A DNA stretch of 64,000 bases from PUPG01 sp031323845 (GCA_031323845.1 JAVIYP010000003.1:1-64000), one strand, 5' to 3'; shown: positions 15,759 through 25,631, counted from the stretch's first letter. Program-made: numbers and translations. The notes: generated from the sequence alone by a model not told the origin.

Positions 15759-18698
15759 ATGAACAACACGGAATCGGGCATTGCCTTTGACCGCCTGAGG
15801 GATCAGCTGGAAGGCGATTTGTTTCTTGATTATAGCTGGCGCCTGATGTACGCCACGGATGCTTCTGTGTTCAAGGAGCTTCCCGTCGGGGTCTGCCGTC
15901 CGGCAAATGAAAGCGACCTGGAAAAGATTCTTGCATTTTGCCGCGAACACAAATTGCCGGTAATACCGCGTACTGCCGGCACATCGCTGGCAGGACAGGT
16001 GGTTGGACACGGCCTTGTGGTTGATTTCTCTCGCTACATGAACGAGATCCTGGAGTTGAATGTCGCAGAAAGGTGGGTCAGGGTTCAACCGGGTGTCATC
16101 CTCGATGACCTCAACCGCTATCTGGCTCCCCACGGCCTGTTTTTTGCACCGGAAACATCGACAAGCAACCGTTGCATGATTGCAGGGATGGTCGCCAACA
16201 ATTCCTGCGGTTCGCATTCGCTGGTTTATGGCAGTACTCGCGACCATACTCTCGAAATCAAAGCCATGCTTTACGATGGAAGCACGGCAGTGTTTGGTGA
16301 CACGGATGCGGATACTTTCCAGAAAAAGTGTGTGGGCAGCAAGCTGGAAAACAAGATTTACAGCGGGCTCTTCGAGATGCTTTCCAAAAAGGAGAACAGG
16401 GAAGAGATCGTCAGGAACTATCCGGACCCTGGCATTAAAAGAAGAAACACAGGTTATGCGCTTGACCTGCTGTTAAAAGCCAATGTGTTTGGCGGCGAAG
16501 AGGCGTTCAACATGTGCAGGCTTTTGTGCGGTGCTGAGGGCACCCTGGCCTTTTATACCGAGATCAAGCTGAACCTGGTGCCTTTGCCTCCGCCGGAAAC
16601 CGCGCTTTTGTGCGTCCATCTGGATACGGTTGAAGACGCCTTGCAGGCAAACCTGATCGCACTGAAATACAAGCCGGTGGCAGTGGAGCTGATCGACAAG
16701 GTGATCCTGGATTGCACCAAAGCCAACATAGGTCAGCGTAAAAACCGTTTTTTCCTGGAGGGAGACCCCGGCGCTATCCTGGTGGTGGAGTTTGCTTGCG
16801 ACACAAGCAGCGAAGTTGATGAACTGGCAGGCGGTCTGGAGGCTCACCTCCGCCGGGAGGCCCTTGGCTTTCACTACCCTCTTTTGCGCGGCGGCGACAT
16901 AAACAAGGTTTGGAACCTGCGCAAGGCCGGACTGGGCTTGCTGTCGAACATGCCGGGAGATGCCAAACCCGTTGCCGTTATTGAAGACAATGCCGTGCAT
17001 GTTGAGGTCCTGCCCATGTTTATCAAGGAAGTGCTGCAGCTTCTGGATAAGCTCAGTCTGAAATGTGTGTTCTTTGCCCATATCGGCACCGGAGAAATTC
17101 ACATTCGTCCGATAGTGAACCTCAAGAGCAGGGCTGATGTGGAACGTTTTTACCAGGTGGCCGAGGGTACTGCGCACCTGGTAAAAAAATACAAGGGGTC
17201 GCTCAGTGGCGAGCACGGCGACGGACGGTTGAGAGCCGGCTTCATTCCGCTCGTTATCGGTGAAAAGAACTATGAGCTGTTACGGGAAGTTAAAAAGCTG
17301 TGGGATCCGCTGAATATTATGAACCCCGGTAAGATCATCGACCCTCCCTCCATGAAGACCTCGCTGCGCTACCTGCCGGGACAGCCTGAAAAAAAGCTCA
17401 CCACCTATTTCAACTACGACAAGACGCTCGGCTTTTTAAGGGCTGTGGAGCAATGCAATGGCTCGGGCGATTGCCGGAAGCCCCCTGCCGCAGGCGGCGT
17501 TATGTGCCCTTCATACCATGCAACCCTCAACGAGTTCGACAGCACAAGGGGCCGGGCAAACCTGCTGCGCGAATTCGTCACCAATTCATCAAAGAAAAAC
17601 CCGTTTGACCATAAAGAGTTAATTGACGTACTCGACCTCTGCCTCTCATGCAAGGGCTGCAAGTCGGAATGCCCTTCGAGCGTGGATGTCGGAAAATACA
17701 AAGCCGAAACGCTGCAGCACTATTATGATGCCAACGGTACGCCGTTTGGCGCCAGGGTTACCGGAGCCTATGCCAAACTGAACAAGCTGGGAAGCCTTAC
17801 GCCGCAGTTGTTTAATTTCATGGCCACTCAAAGGCTGAGCAGTGCACTGATAAAACGCATGCTCGGTTTTGCAAAGCAGCGAAGCCTGCCGTTGCTGCAC
17901 CGGCATAGTCTGAGGAAGTGGGCTCGAAAACAGCTGCCCGCATTAAACCGGAAAAACGGTTCAGGCAAAATGGTATACCTGTTTTGTGACGAGTTTACCA
18001 ACTTCAATGACACCCAAACGGGCATCCATGCGGTGCTTTTGCTCCATCACCTGGGTTACCGGGTAGAAATTCCCGTGCACGACGAAAGCGGCCGTACCTA
18101 CCTTTCGAAAGGCTTGCTGAAAAAAGCCAAGAAGGTGATCGGGAATAACATCCGGCAGCTTTCGGGACTGGTAAGTGCCGAAACGCCTTTGGTCGGCATT
18201 GAGCCTTCTGCCATTCTCGGCTTCCGCGATGAATATCTTGAGCTGGCTGATGCCGGCTTGCTGGAAGCAGCGCAGGCCTTATCCGAAAATGCCTTCACCA
18301 TTGAAGAGTTTATTGTTAAAGCTCATGAAAATGGTGAGATAGATGCGGGATTATTCACTAAAGCGAATAGAAAAATATACCTGCACGGCCATTGCCACCA
18401 GAAAGCGCTGTCATCGATTGACTATGGCCATAAGATGCTTTCGATACCTTCAGGAACGGAGGTAAGGAATATTGACTGCGGATGTTGCGGGATGGCCGGT
18501 GCTTTTGGCTATGAAAAGGATCATTATGAGATCAGCATGAAGATAGGTGAGCTGTCGCTGTTTCCAGCGGTCCGGCAGGCCGAAGCCGACGCACTTATCG
18601 TGGCCGCTGGCACAAGCTGTCGCCACCAAATTAAAGATGGTACCGGCCGCGAAGCCCTTCACCCTGCCGATGCCCTTTACCATTGCCTGGTCCTTTGA
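15759..18698 (+). CDS. FAD/Fe-S oxidoreductase, predicted D-2-hydroxyglutarate dehydrogenase (YdiJ-like)
   Basis: 979-residue fusion. Residues ~35-270 form a PCMH-type FAD-binding domain (IPRTAGTSLAGQVVG; PETSTSNRCMIAGMVANNSCGS). The C-terminal FAD-oxidase cap extends to about 535 (GEHGDGRLRAGFI). A ferredoxin-like region follows with LCLSCKGCKSECP near 630. A CCG/HdrD-like C-terminal domain carries GHCHQKAL and DCGCCGMAGAFG. This is the architecture of YdiJ and of bacterial D-2-hydroxyglutarate or D-lactate dehydrogenases that feed electrons to quinones or electron-transfer proteins. The HglS-like gene just upstream makes D-2-hydroxyglutarate the most likely substrate. A perfect palindromic terminator follows the stop codon. 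Confidence 0.85.
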   Translation: MNNTESGIAFDRLRDQLEGDLFLDYSWRLMYATDASVFKELPVGVCRPANESDLEKILAFCREHKLPVIPRTAGTSLAGQVVGHGLVVDFSRYMNEILELNVAERWVRVQPGVILDDLNRYLAPHGLFFAPETSTSNRCMIAGMVANNSCGSHSLVYGSTRDHTLEIKAMLYDGSTAVFGDTDADTFQKKCVGSKLENKIYSGLFEMLSKKENREEIVRNYPDPGIKRRNTGYALDLLLKANVFGGEEAFNMCRLLCGAEGTLAFYTEIKLNLVPLPPPETALLCVHLDTVEDALQANLIALKYKPVAVELIDKVILDCTKANIGQRKNRFFLEGDPGAILVVEFACDTSSEVDELAGGLEAHLRREALGFHYPLLRGGDINKVWNLRKAGLGLLSNMPGDAKPVAVIEDNAVHVEVLPMFIKEVLQLLDKLSLKCVFFAHIGTGEIHIRPIVNLKSRADVERFYQVAEGTAHLVKKYKGSLSGEHGDGRLRAGFIPLVIGEKNYELLREVKKLWDPLNIMNPGKIIDPPSMKTSLRYLPGQPEKKLTTYFNYDKTLGFLRAVEQCNGSGDCRKPPAAGGVMCPSYHATLNEFDSTRGRANLLREFVTNSSKKNPFDHKELIDVLDLCLSCKGCKSECPSSVDVGKYKAETLQHYYDANGTPFGARVTGAYAKLNKLGSLTPQLFNFMATQRLSSALIKRMLGFAKQRSLPLLHRHSLRKWARKQLPALNRKNGSGKMVYLFCDEFTNFNDTQTGIHAVLLLHHLGYRVEIPVHDESGRTYLSKGLLKKAKKVIGNNIRQLSGLVSAETPLVGIEPSAILGFRDEYLELADAGLLEAAQALSENAFTIEEFIVKAHENGEIDAGLFTKANRKIYLHGHCHQKALSSIDYGHKMLSIPSGTEVRNIDCGCCGMAGAFGYEKDHYEISMKIGELSLFPAVRQAEADALIVAAGTSCRHQIKDGTGREALHPADALYHCLVL

Positions 18699-18709
18699 TG
18701 ATGCCATCA

Positions 18710-18747
18710 AAAAAAATGGCTTGCCGGATCCGGCAAGCCATTTTTTT
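18710..18747. terminator. Perfect 38-bp palindromic bidirectional terminator
   Basis: A-run, ATGGCTTGCCGGATCCGGCAAGCCAT, T-run: every base of the 38-bp palindrome pairs. It serves both the D-2-hydroxyglutarate dehydrogenase gene (+) and the convergent rpsA gene (-). Confidence 0.95.
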
Positions 18748-18761
18748 CAAGCAAAAAAGCC

Positions 18762-21320
18762 TTAGTCTTCTTTCTGTTCCTCTGTTGAGGAATCAGCAGA
18801 CTCGTCTGCCTTCTTTTCCTCATCTTCTTTTTCAGCAGCTTTTTTTGCCGTTTTTTTGGCGGTCTTTTTAACCGCTTTCTTCTCAGATGCAGCCGCATCG
18901 TCGTCCTCTGCCTTTGCCTTTTTAGCAGCTGTGGCCTTTGGCTTTTCTGCCGGCTTTTCTGCAGCCTCTTTGTCTTCCTCTTTTGCCTTCTCTTCTTTGG
19001 ATGCAGGCTCTTCCTTCACAACCTCAGCTGCAGCGGCTTTTTCTTTCTCCTTCTTATCTTCCTTAACCGGCGCTTCCTTCTCAGCCTCATCTTTTTTGGC
19101 TTTTTCGGCAGCGGCTTTCTCCTCAAGCTTTTTCAAAGCCTCCTCTTTTTTAGCCTCCTGAACGGTTTTCTCAGACTTCTCTATCTTTGACTTCAGGTTT
19201 GCCAAAACATCAAGGTCACCAAGCGTGGTTTTTTCAAGACTGTCTTTCATCTTCTTGACCACCTTCTTGGTAGCCTGCTCCTTGGCCTTTTGCTCAGAAA
19301 CCTCTGAAGCACGCTCGGCATATTTTATATCCTGGTAAACCTTGGTGTGGGAAACGACGATCTTCTTGCTCTCTTTGTTGAACTCAATGACTTTAAAGTC
19401 AAGCGTTTCGTCCATCTTGGCAGTGGATCCGTCTTCCTTTACTACATGCCTTGTCGGGGCAAAGCCCTCAACGCCGTAGGGAAGGGCCACAATGACTCCC
19501 TTGTCGGAAGTGCCTACAATGGTACCCTGGTGGACGGAATCAATGGTAAACACCGACTCAAACACCTCCCACGGGTTCTCTTCCAGCTGTTTGTGTCCAA
19601 GGCTCAGACGGCGGTTTTCTTTGTCAACATCCAGGACAACCACCTCTATGCTCTCACCGATCTTGGTGAACTCTGCAGGATGCTTGATCTTTTTGCTCCA
19701 GCTAAGATCGCTGATGTGGATCAGTCCGTCAACGCCTTCTTCGAGTTCTACAAAGATGCCGAAGTTGGTAAAGTTCCTGACGGTTGCCGTGGTTTTGCTT
19801 CCCACCGCATACTTTTCTTCAATATCTGACCAGGGATCCGGGATCAGCTGTTTGATGCCGAGTGACATCTTTCTCTCTTCACGGTCGAGCGTAAGGATCA
19901 CGGCCTCCACTTCATCACCCACTTTCAGGAAGTCCTGTGCTGTGCGCAGATGCTGTGACCACGACATTTCCGATACGTGAATGAGGCCTTCAACTCCTGA
20001 TGCAATCTCAATAAAGGCGCCATAATCTGCAATAACTACCACCTTGCCGGTGACTTTGTCGCCCACTTTAAGGTTTGGATCAAGCGAATCCCACGGATGC
20101 GGTGTAAGCTGCTTGAGGCCCAGAGCGATGCGCTTCTTTTGCTCATCAAAGTCAAGAATAACCACGTTGATTTTCTCATCGAGCTTGACAATCTCTTCCG
20201 GATGGTTGATGCGTCCCCAGGAAAGGTCGGTGATGTGGATCAAACCGTCGACACCGCCAAGGTCAACAAACACACCGTAAGAGGTGATGTTTTTGACCGT
20301 TCCTTCCAGGATCTGACCTTTTTCAAGCTTGGCAATGATCTCAGCTTTCTGGATTTCAAGCTCTGCCTCAATCAGTGCCTTGTGGGAAACGACCACGTTT
20401 TTGTATTCGTGATTGATCTTAACCACTTTGAAATCCATGGTTTTCCCAACATAAATATCATAATCGCGAATCGGTTTCACGTCAATTTGTGATCCCGGTA
20501 AAAACGCTTCAATACCGAAAACGTCAACGATAAGACCACCTTTGGTACGGCACTTAACAAAGCCCTGGATGATCTCATCTTTTTCTTTTGCTTCGTTGAT
20601 GCGCTCCCATGAACGCAGGGTGCGCGCTTTTTTGTGCGACAACACCAGCTGTCCGCTGCTGTCTTCCTGGCTTTCAACGTAAACTTCTATTTTGTCGCCA
20701 ATCTTCAGGTCGGGGTTGTACCTCAGTTCTGCAGCCGGCAAGATGCCATCGGACTTATATCCAATGTTAACGACGATCTCGCGCGTGTTTTTCGACACCA
20801 CGGTGCCGTCAATAACTTCACCTTCACCGATAGACTTCAGCGTCTCCTCGTAAATGTTTTCGAGGCGTTGACGCTCTTCTGACGAATAAAGGTCTAGCTT
20901 TTTGTTCACTGCTTCCCAGTCGAAATCACCGGGCTCCTGCAGTTCAGGAACTGTAGTCTGGATTTCCTCTGAAGGTGTTTCTTCCCCAGGGGTTGTTTGT
21001 TCCTCTTCAACGGGGGGTTCTGCGGTGGTTTCAGCTAAGGGCGCTTCGGTTTCTGCTTCAGGAGAGCTTTCCGTTTCAGGTATAGCGTCTGCTTCTGCTT
21101 TAACTGAAGTGTCTTCAGCCTGCTCTCCGGCTACTTCGGCTTGTGGCGACTCCGGTTCTGCAGGGGTTTCTTCCTGCTCTTCCGTTTCAGGTGCTTGTGC
21201 TTCCTGCGGATCATCATCCGCTTTCTTTTCCTGTGAAGCCTTGGGGTCGTCTGCCTGATCCCGGGTTTCCTCTACCGGCTTTTCCTCCGGATTGGCGGTG
21301 TTTTTTTGTTCTTCTGACAT
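18762..21320 (-). CDS. rpsA: 30S ribosomal protein S1 with long N- and C-terminal extensions
   Basis: 852 residues against roughly 550-620 for typical S1. Six S1/OB domains are recognisable at about 156-222, 238-305, 325-395, 409-482, 496-569 and 585-652; the third to fifth carry the strongest RNA-binding pattern (YGVFVDL...GLIHITDLSW). Residues 1-130 are an acidic, proline/glutamate-rich, presumably disordered region. Residues ~653-852 form a Lys/Ala/Glu-rich tail that begins helical and ends in repeated KKxxKK and EEE clusters. S1 brings mRNA to the small subunit, important where Shine-Dalgarno sequences are rare. It has its own predicted promoter at 21434-21441 and ends at a palindromic terminator, so it is probably monocistronic. 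Confidence 0.95.
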   Translation of the reverse strand: MSEEQKNTANPEEKPVEETRDQADDPKASQEKKADDDPQEAQAPETEEQEETPAEPESPQAEVAGEQAEDTSVKAEADAIPETESSPEAETEAPLAETTAEPPVEEEQTTPGEETPSEEIQTTVPELQEPGDFDWEAVNKKLDLYSSEERQRLENIYEETLKSIGEGEVIDGTVVSKNTREIVVNIGYKSDGILPAAELRYNPDLKIGDKIEVYVESQEDSSGQLVLSHKKARTLRSWERINEAKEKDEIIQGFVKCRTKGGLIVDVFGIEAFLPGSQIDVKPIRDYDIYVGKTMDFKVVKINHEYKNVVVSHKALIEAELEIQKAEIIAKLEKGQILEGTVKNITSYGVFVDLGGVDGLIHITDLSWGRINHPEEIVKLDEKINVVILDFDEQKKRIALGLKQLTPHPWDSLDPNLKVGDKVTGKVVVIADYGAFIEIASGVEGLIHVSEMSWSQHLRTAQDFLKVGDEVEAVILTLDREERKMSLGIKQLIPDPWSDIEEKYAVGSKTTATVRNFTNFGIFVELEEGVDGLIHISDLSWSKKIKHPAEFTKIGESIEVVVLDVDKENRRLSLGHKQLEENPWEVFESVFTIDSVHQGTIVGTSDKGVIVALPYGVEGFAPTRHVVKEDGSTAKMDETLDFKVIEFNKESKKIVVSHTKVYQDIKYAERASEVSEQKAKEQATKKVVKKMKDSLEKTTLGDLDVLANLKSKIEKSEKTVQEAKKEEALKKLEEKAAAEKAKKDEAEKEAPVKEDKKEKEKAAAAEVVKEEPASKEEKAKEEDKEAAEKPAEKPKATAAKKAKAEDDDAAASEKKAVKKTAKKTAKKAAEKEDEEKKADESADSSTEEQKED

Positions 21321-21433
21321 TAATTAAAAATTCTGCTGTGGCTCTCCCGGAAACTGTCGGCCAATATGCCTGTTTTCATTCATCCGGGATGACCGGGTTT
21401 AACAATAAGTTACAGGGCCCGCAAACGGGACTG

Positions 21434-21441
21434 CAAAGGTA
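21434..21441 (-). promoter_or_regulatory. Predicted -7 box of rpsA
   Basis: Minus-strand TACCTTTG matches TAnnTTTG, followed by GCAG. It lies about 115 nt upstream of the rpsA start codon, leaving a leader long enough for autoregulation. Confidence 0.55.
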
Positions 21442-21511
21442 GAAAAAAAACGGAAAATAGAAAACTGTAACTCAGAAATTTAAGCGGTTACCTGGCTTAT
21501 GATAAAAAAAC

Positions 21512-23956
21512 TTAAGCCGGTTGTTTTGTTTTTTGGGATTCCATGCACTGGTCGACCACATCAATCATATTCTCAATATATTGAAAATCAAGACCATTCA
21601 GGTATTTCTGATTGATTTCCTCAACGTTTTTTCGGTTTTCTTCCGGAAGGATTACAGTAGTGATACCTGCGCGTTTGGCAGCCAGGATTTTTTCTTTGAT
21701 ACCGCCCACCGGCAGCACTTTTCCCCTGAGAGTGATTTCACCCGTCATGGCAACCCCCGGTTTCACCATTCTTTTTGTGAAGGCTGAGGCCAATGCGGCA
21801 AACATGGTGATGCCGGCCGATGGTCCGTCTTTGGGCGTTGCGCCCTCGGGTACGTGGATATGCACATGAGCGTTGGAAAACACTTTATCGTCAACGCCCA
21901 GCGCTTTGGCATGTGCTTTCAGGTATTCAAAAGCCAGGGTCGCGGATTCCTTCATTACGTCTCCTAAACTTCCGGTAAGGCTCAGGCTGCCTTTGCCTTT
22001 GCTGATGCTTACCTCCACAAACAGCGTCTGACCGCCCGATTGCGTCCAGGCTAAGCCCGTCATGACTCCGGAAATATTTTTGAGCAGACTCTGATCGCGA
22101 CTGTACTTTGGTGCACCGAGAATGTCTTTCAGGTCAGCGGTTTGGAGGGTGGCCTCCTTGTGTTTGTCCATCACGATGTCGCGTGCCTTTGACCTGATGA
22201 TCTTTGCCAGGTTTTTTTCGAGGCTTCTCACTCCTGACTCCCTGGTGTAATCCTGGATAATTTTTTCCAGCACTTTTTTGCTGAACCTGAGTTGTGTTTT
22301 CTTGACTCCGTGAGCATCCAAAAGCCTTGGAATCAGATGGCGACGGGCAATTTCCTGTTTTTCTTCCACGATGTATCCGCTGAGGTCTATCACCTCCATG
22401 CGATCTCGAAGGGCTGGGTGTATGCCGGTCAGGGTGTTGGCCGTGGAAATGAACATGATGTTCGAAAGGTCGTATTCCACCTCCAGGTAATTGTCGTAAA
22501 AGCTGTTATTTTGCTCTGGATCAAGTACTTCAAGTAATGCTGAGGCAGGATCGCCTGAAAAACTTTTGAAACCGACCTTGTCCACTTCATCAAGAACGAA
22601 AACAGGATTTGAAGAAGCGGCTTTTTTCAGGTTCTGGATGATTCGACCCGGCATTGCGCCCACGTAAGTCTTCCGGTGACCGCGAATCTCCGCCTCGTCA
22701 CGCAGGCCGCCCAGCGACATGCGCACATACTTCCGGCCGATTGCACGTGCAATGGATTTGCCCAGGGAGGTTTTTCCCACACCGGGGGGGCCGACAAAGC
22801 AAAGAATCGGTGATTTCATGTCGCCCTTAAGCTTAAGTACCGCCAGGTATTCAATGATGCGCTCCTTGATGGTTTCCAGTCCGTAATGGTCGCGGTCAAG
22901 GATCCGCTGTGCCTTGTGAAGGTCAAAATTGTCAGGCGTAAACTCATTCCATGGCAGATCAATCAGTGTTTCAAGGTAATTCAGATGTACCGTGTAGTCC
23001 ATCGCCGCAGGATTCATGCGCTGCAAGCGGGCCACTTCTTTTTCAAATACATCTTTAACCTGTGCGCTCCACTTCTTGGTCTCAGCACGCTCCCTGAGGT
23101 CATTGATCTGCTGCTGATGCGGGCTGCCCCCAAGTTCCTCCTGGATCGTCTTTAACTGCTGACCCAGGATATAGTCACGCTGCTGCTTGTCAATGTCAAC
23201 TTTTACCTTCGACTGTATCTGGTTTTTGAGTTCCACCACCTGAAGCTCCTTTTTGAGATGGGCAAGCACAATGTGTGCACGCGTGTTCAGGTCGGGCGTC
23301 TCAAGTAATTTCTGCTTCTCGTGCGTTTCAATATTGAGATTGCTGGAAATGAAATTGACCAAAAAGGTGGGGCTTTCTATGTTTTGCAGAGCAAAAGCTG
23401 CCTCACTCGGCACATTGGGCGAAAGCTTGACAATTTGAATGGCCAGGTCTTTAATGGTGGCAATGAGGGCTTCGAACTTTTTGTTTTTCTTTGCCTTTTC
23501 AGGGATTTCAAACGACTTGACGCGCGCGGTGAAATAAGGCTCCGTCTGTGTCATTTCCAACAGCTCAAAACGTTTTTTGCCCTGTATGATCACCGTAGTA
23601 TTGCCATCAGGCATCTGAAGTATTTTGATGATGTAAGCGGTGGTCCCAACCCTGTGTAAGTCTTCAAACGACGGATCTTCCTGGGCGGCATCCTTCTGGG
23701 AGATCACGCCGATGATCCGGCTTTGCTTGTAAATTTCTCTGACCAGCTTTATGGATTTGTCACGGCTCACCGTGATGGGAATCACAACACCCGGAAATAA
23801 AACGGTGTTCTTGATCGGTAAGATCCCAAGTTCTTCAGGAATATCCTCAGCAGCCATCTGCTGTTCTTCCTCGGTAGAGAGAAGGGGAATAAATTCGCTG
23901 TCACCGTCAATATCATCACTGCCTATAAAAAAAGATTCCTTAAATAGCTTGCTCAT
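21512..23956 (-). CDS. lon: ATP-dependent protease Lon
   Basis: 814 residues, the usual size. Domain order: N-terminal substrate-binding domain (LPIKNTVLFPGVVIPITV), coiled linker, AAA+ module with Walker A GPPGVGKT at 389-396 and FVLDEVDKVG as Walker B, and the C-terminal Ser-Lys protease domain with the catalytic serine in PKDGPSAGITM (Ser713). It degrades damaged and short-lived regulatory proteins in the cytoplasm. The N-terminus has a ~30-residue acidic leader before the conserved domain, as in other Bacteroidota. No HspR or heat-shock operator was recognised in the 420-bp upstream gap. Confidence 0.97.
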   Translation of the reverse strand: MSKLFKESFFIGSDDIDGDSEFIPLLSTEEEQQMAAEDIPEELGILPIKNTVLFPGVVIPITVSRDKSIKLVREIYKQSRIIGVISQKDAAQEDPSFEDLHRVGTTAYIIKILQMPDGNTTVIIQGKKRFELLEMTQTEPYFTARVKSFEIPEKAKKNKKFEALIATIKDLAIQIVKLSPNVPSEAAFALQNIESPTFLVNFISSNLNIETHEKQKLLETPDLNTRAHIVLAHLKKELQVVELKNQIQSKVKVDIDKQQRDYILGQQLKTIQEELGGSPHQQQINDLRERAETKKWSAQVKDVFEKEVARLQRMNPAAMDYTVHLNYLETLIDLPWNEFTPDNFDLHKAQRILDRDHYGLETIKERIIEYLAVLKLKGDMKSPILCFVGPPGVGKTSLGKSIARAIGRKYVRMSLGGLRDEAEIRGHRKTYVGAMPGRIIQNLKKAASSNPVFVLDEVDKVGFKSFSGDPASALLEVLDPEQNNSFYDNYLEVEYDLSNIMFISTANTLTGIHPALRDRMEVIDLSGYIVEEKQEIARRHLIPRLLDAHGVKKTQLRFSKKVLEKIIQDYTRESGVRSLEKNLAKIIRSKARDIVMDKHKEATLQTADLKDILGAPKYSRDQSLLKNISGVMTGLAWTQSGGQTLFVEVSISKGKGSLSLTGSLGDVMKESATLAFEYLKAHAKALGVDDKVFSNAHVHIHVPEGATPKDGPSAGITMFAALASAFTKRMVKPGVAMTGEITLRGKVLPVGGIKEKILAAKRAGITTVILPEENRKNVEEINQKYLNGLDFQYIENMIDVVDQCMESQKTKQPA

Positions 23957-24378
23957 ATTTTTTTAAGTCAAAATGTCATTATAAATGTAAAAAAGTCAGG
24001 CTATGTCCTGGATTCAGGTGTTCTTTATATAGCCGGATGCTCTGCAATAGTCTTATAAACAGGCTGTTAACTCATGGTCTGCCTGTTCGGGCCAATTGCT
24101 TGTAAAAGACCCATACATGGAGATCAACCAACGTGCCATAAATGCACCATCTGGCAGCATTGTTGCGGATAACTTAAGGATTGCCTGCAACAGACAGCCC
24201 AAGAATCATCCCTGAAGTAAGCAAAGCCTGTGGTTATGGTTCCGGATGCTGACCGGCGGTACATCATGTCTTTCGGGGCAGTCGTTACGAATCACAGCAG
24301 CAAGGCGCTAACAGGTTACCATATTGGGAGGATAAACAACCTCCGCCGGTTACCCGGGATTGCCCCTGTGGCTATGGG
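23957..24378. other. 422-bp gene-free stretch upstream of lon
   Basis: No open frame, RNA gene or known repeat recognised on either strand. A GGAGG/CCTCC hairpin with an 8-nt loop lies at about 24327-24344, near the end of the GlmU-like gene, and could be a weak terminator although no T-run follows. The lon promoter must lie here, but no TAnnTTTG box was found on the minus strand. Confidence 0.5.
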
Positions 24379-25566
24379 TCAGAGTTTTCTAAAGGCTAAG
24401 GTATGATCAAACACATGCCTTAGTATTCTTTCCTCAACGCTGTCGAATTCTTTGTTTCTCCTGGCATACACTCTTTTGGCCACCTGGATGGCTTTGTCGA
24501 TCTCAACGGTAGTGAATCCGGATACGCTTCCCCAGGAGAAAGAAGGGATGAAATTCCGCATAAATCCCGCGCCGAAGATCTGGGCATTAACCCCCACAAC
24601 AGTACCGGTGTTAAACATGGTGTTGATGCCGCATTTGGAATGATCTCCCATGAAAGTGCCGCAGAACATCATGCCGGTACTTACGAAGCTGCCTTCAGCG
24701 TAGTCCCAGAGCCTTACTTCGTCGTAATTGTTTTTCAGGTTGCTGGTGTTGGTATCGGCCCCCAGATTACACCATTCGCCAATTACACTGTGTCCGAGAA
24801 AGCCGTCGTGGGCTTTGTTGGAATACCCGAAGATCACCGACGACATCATTTCGCCGCCCACTTTGCAGAACGGGCCGATTGATGATCCGCCGTAGATCTT
24901 GGCTCCCATGCGGACTACGCTGCCCTCGCCGATAGCGGCAGGACCTTTTATGAGTGCACCGTCCATGACGTGTGCGTTTTTGCCGACATACACAGGTCCT
25001 TCAGAGGCATTAATGAATGCCATATCCACCCTGGCACCTTCTTCAATGAAAATATTTCCGGGGTTAATGGTCCTGACGTGATCCGACAAAGGCTGGCTTT
25101 TCCTGCCTGCGGTGATTAACCGGTAATCTTCGGGCAGCTGTTGCTCGTTGAGTATGATGATATCACGAAGCTGAAAAAGTTTTTTGATACTGGTTTGGGT
25201 GTGGACAGGTTCTTCATCTTCCAGCATTTCAAGCTCAAGATTGTTGATGTCGCTGGCCTTAACCCTGTGAGCAATCAGGATATCGCCCGATATGAGGGTT
25301 TGGTTAGGTAAAAGCCGGTTAATCTCTTCCAGCAGGGTGGGTTCGGGAAATACACTGGCGTTGATCAGAATGTTGTCTTCTTCCTTTACCAGCGGATACT
25401 TCTCTGAAAGATACGGCTCAGTTAATGTTGACGTTTTCTTGTTCAGGTATTGCTCCCATTTTTCCCGCAGGGTAAGTATGCCCACCCTGATGTCCGCAAT
25501 CGGACGAATAAAGGTAAATGGTAACAAATGATTACGTGCCTGTGCGCCAAATAAGATATAATTCAT
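24379..25566 (-). CDS. GlmU-like putative sugar-nucleotide transferase (Bacteroidota type)
   Basis: 395 residues. The C-terminal half (from about 175) is a left-handed beta-helix of hexapeptide repeats (IFIEEGARVDMAFI, VYVGKNAHVMDGALI, IGEGSVVRMGAKIYGG, and so on), as in acyltransferases. The N-terminal half (MNYILFGAQARNHLLPFTFIRP) aligns in position with the nucleotidyltransferase domain of GlmU but lacks the normal LAAGxGxRM loop. This matches the alternative GlmU family found in Bacteroidota, proposed to make UDP-GlcNAc or a related sugar nucleotide; whether the uridylyltransferase half is active is unproven. It is followed by a long gene-free gap and separated by a terminator from the upstream rpmE2. 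Confidence 0.8.
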   Translation of the reverse strand: MNYILFGAQARNHLLPFTFIRPIADIRVGILTLREKWEQYLNKKTSTLTEPYLSEKYPLVKEEDNILINASVFPEPTLLEEINRLLPNQTLISGDILIAHRVKASDINNLELEMLEDEEPVHTQTSIKKLFQLRDIIILNEQQLPEDYRLITAGRKSQPLSDHVRTINPGNIFIEEGARVDMAFINASEGPVYVGKNAHVMDGALIKGPAAIGEGSVVRMGAKIYGGSSIGPFCKVGGEMMSSVIFGYSNKAHDGFLGHSVIGEWCNLGADTNTSNLKNNYDEVRLWDYAEGSFVSTGMMFCGTFMGDHSKCGINTMFNTGTVVGVNAQIFGAGFMRNFIPSFSWGSVSGFTTVEIDKAIQVAKRVYARRNKEFDSVEERILRHVFDHTLAFRKL

Positions 25567-25631
25567 GGTTTGTCCTGTATGGTTGGTTCTTAAGCTGTTG
25601 TTTTGATGTTATAAAAATAGGTAAAAAAAAC

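Noticed and set aside
22784..22790. G7 tract in lon as a phase-variation tract
   Set aside because: It encodes the invariant Gly-Pro-Pro of Walker A, is only seven bases long, and the gene is a housekeeping one; likely chance.
23957..24378. Possible 6S, RNase P or tmRNA gene in the gap before lon
   Set aside because: None of the conserved core sequences or long-range pairings of these RNAs could be found.
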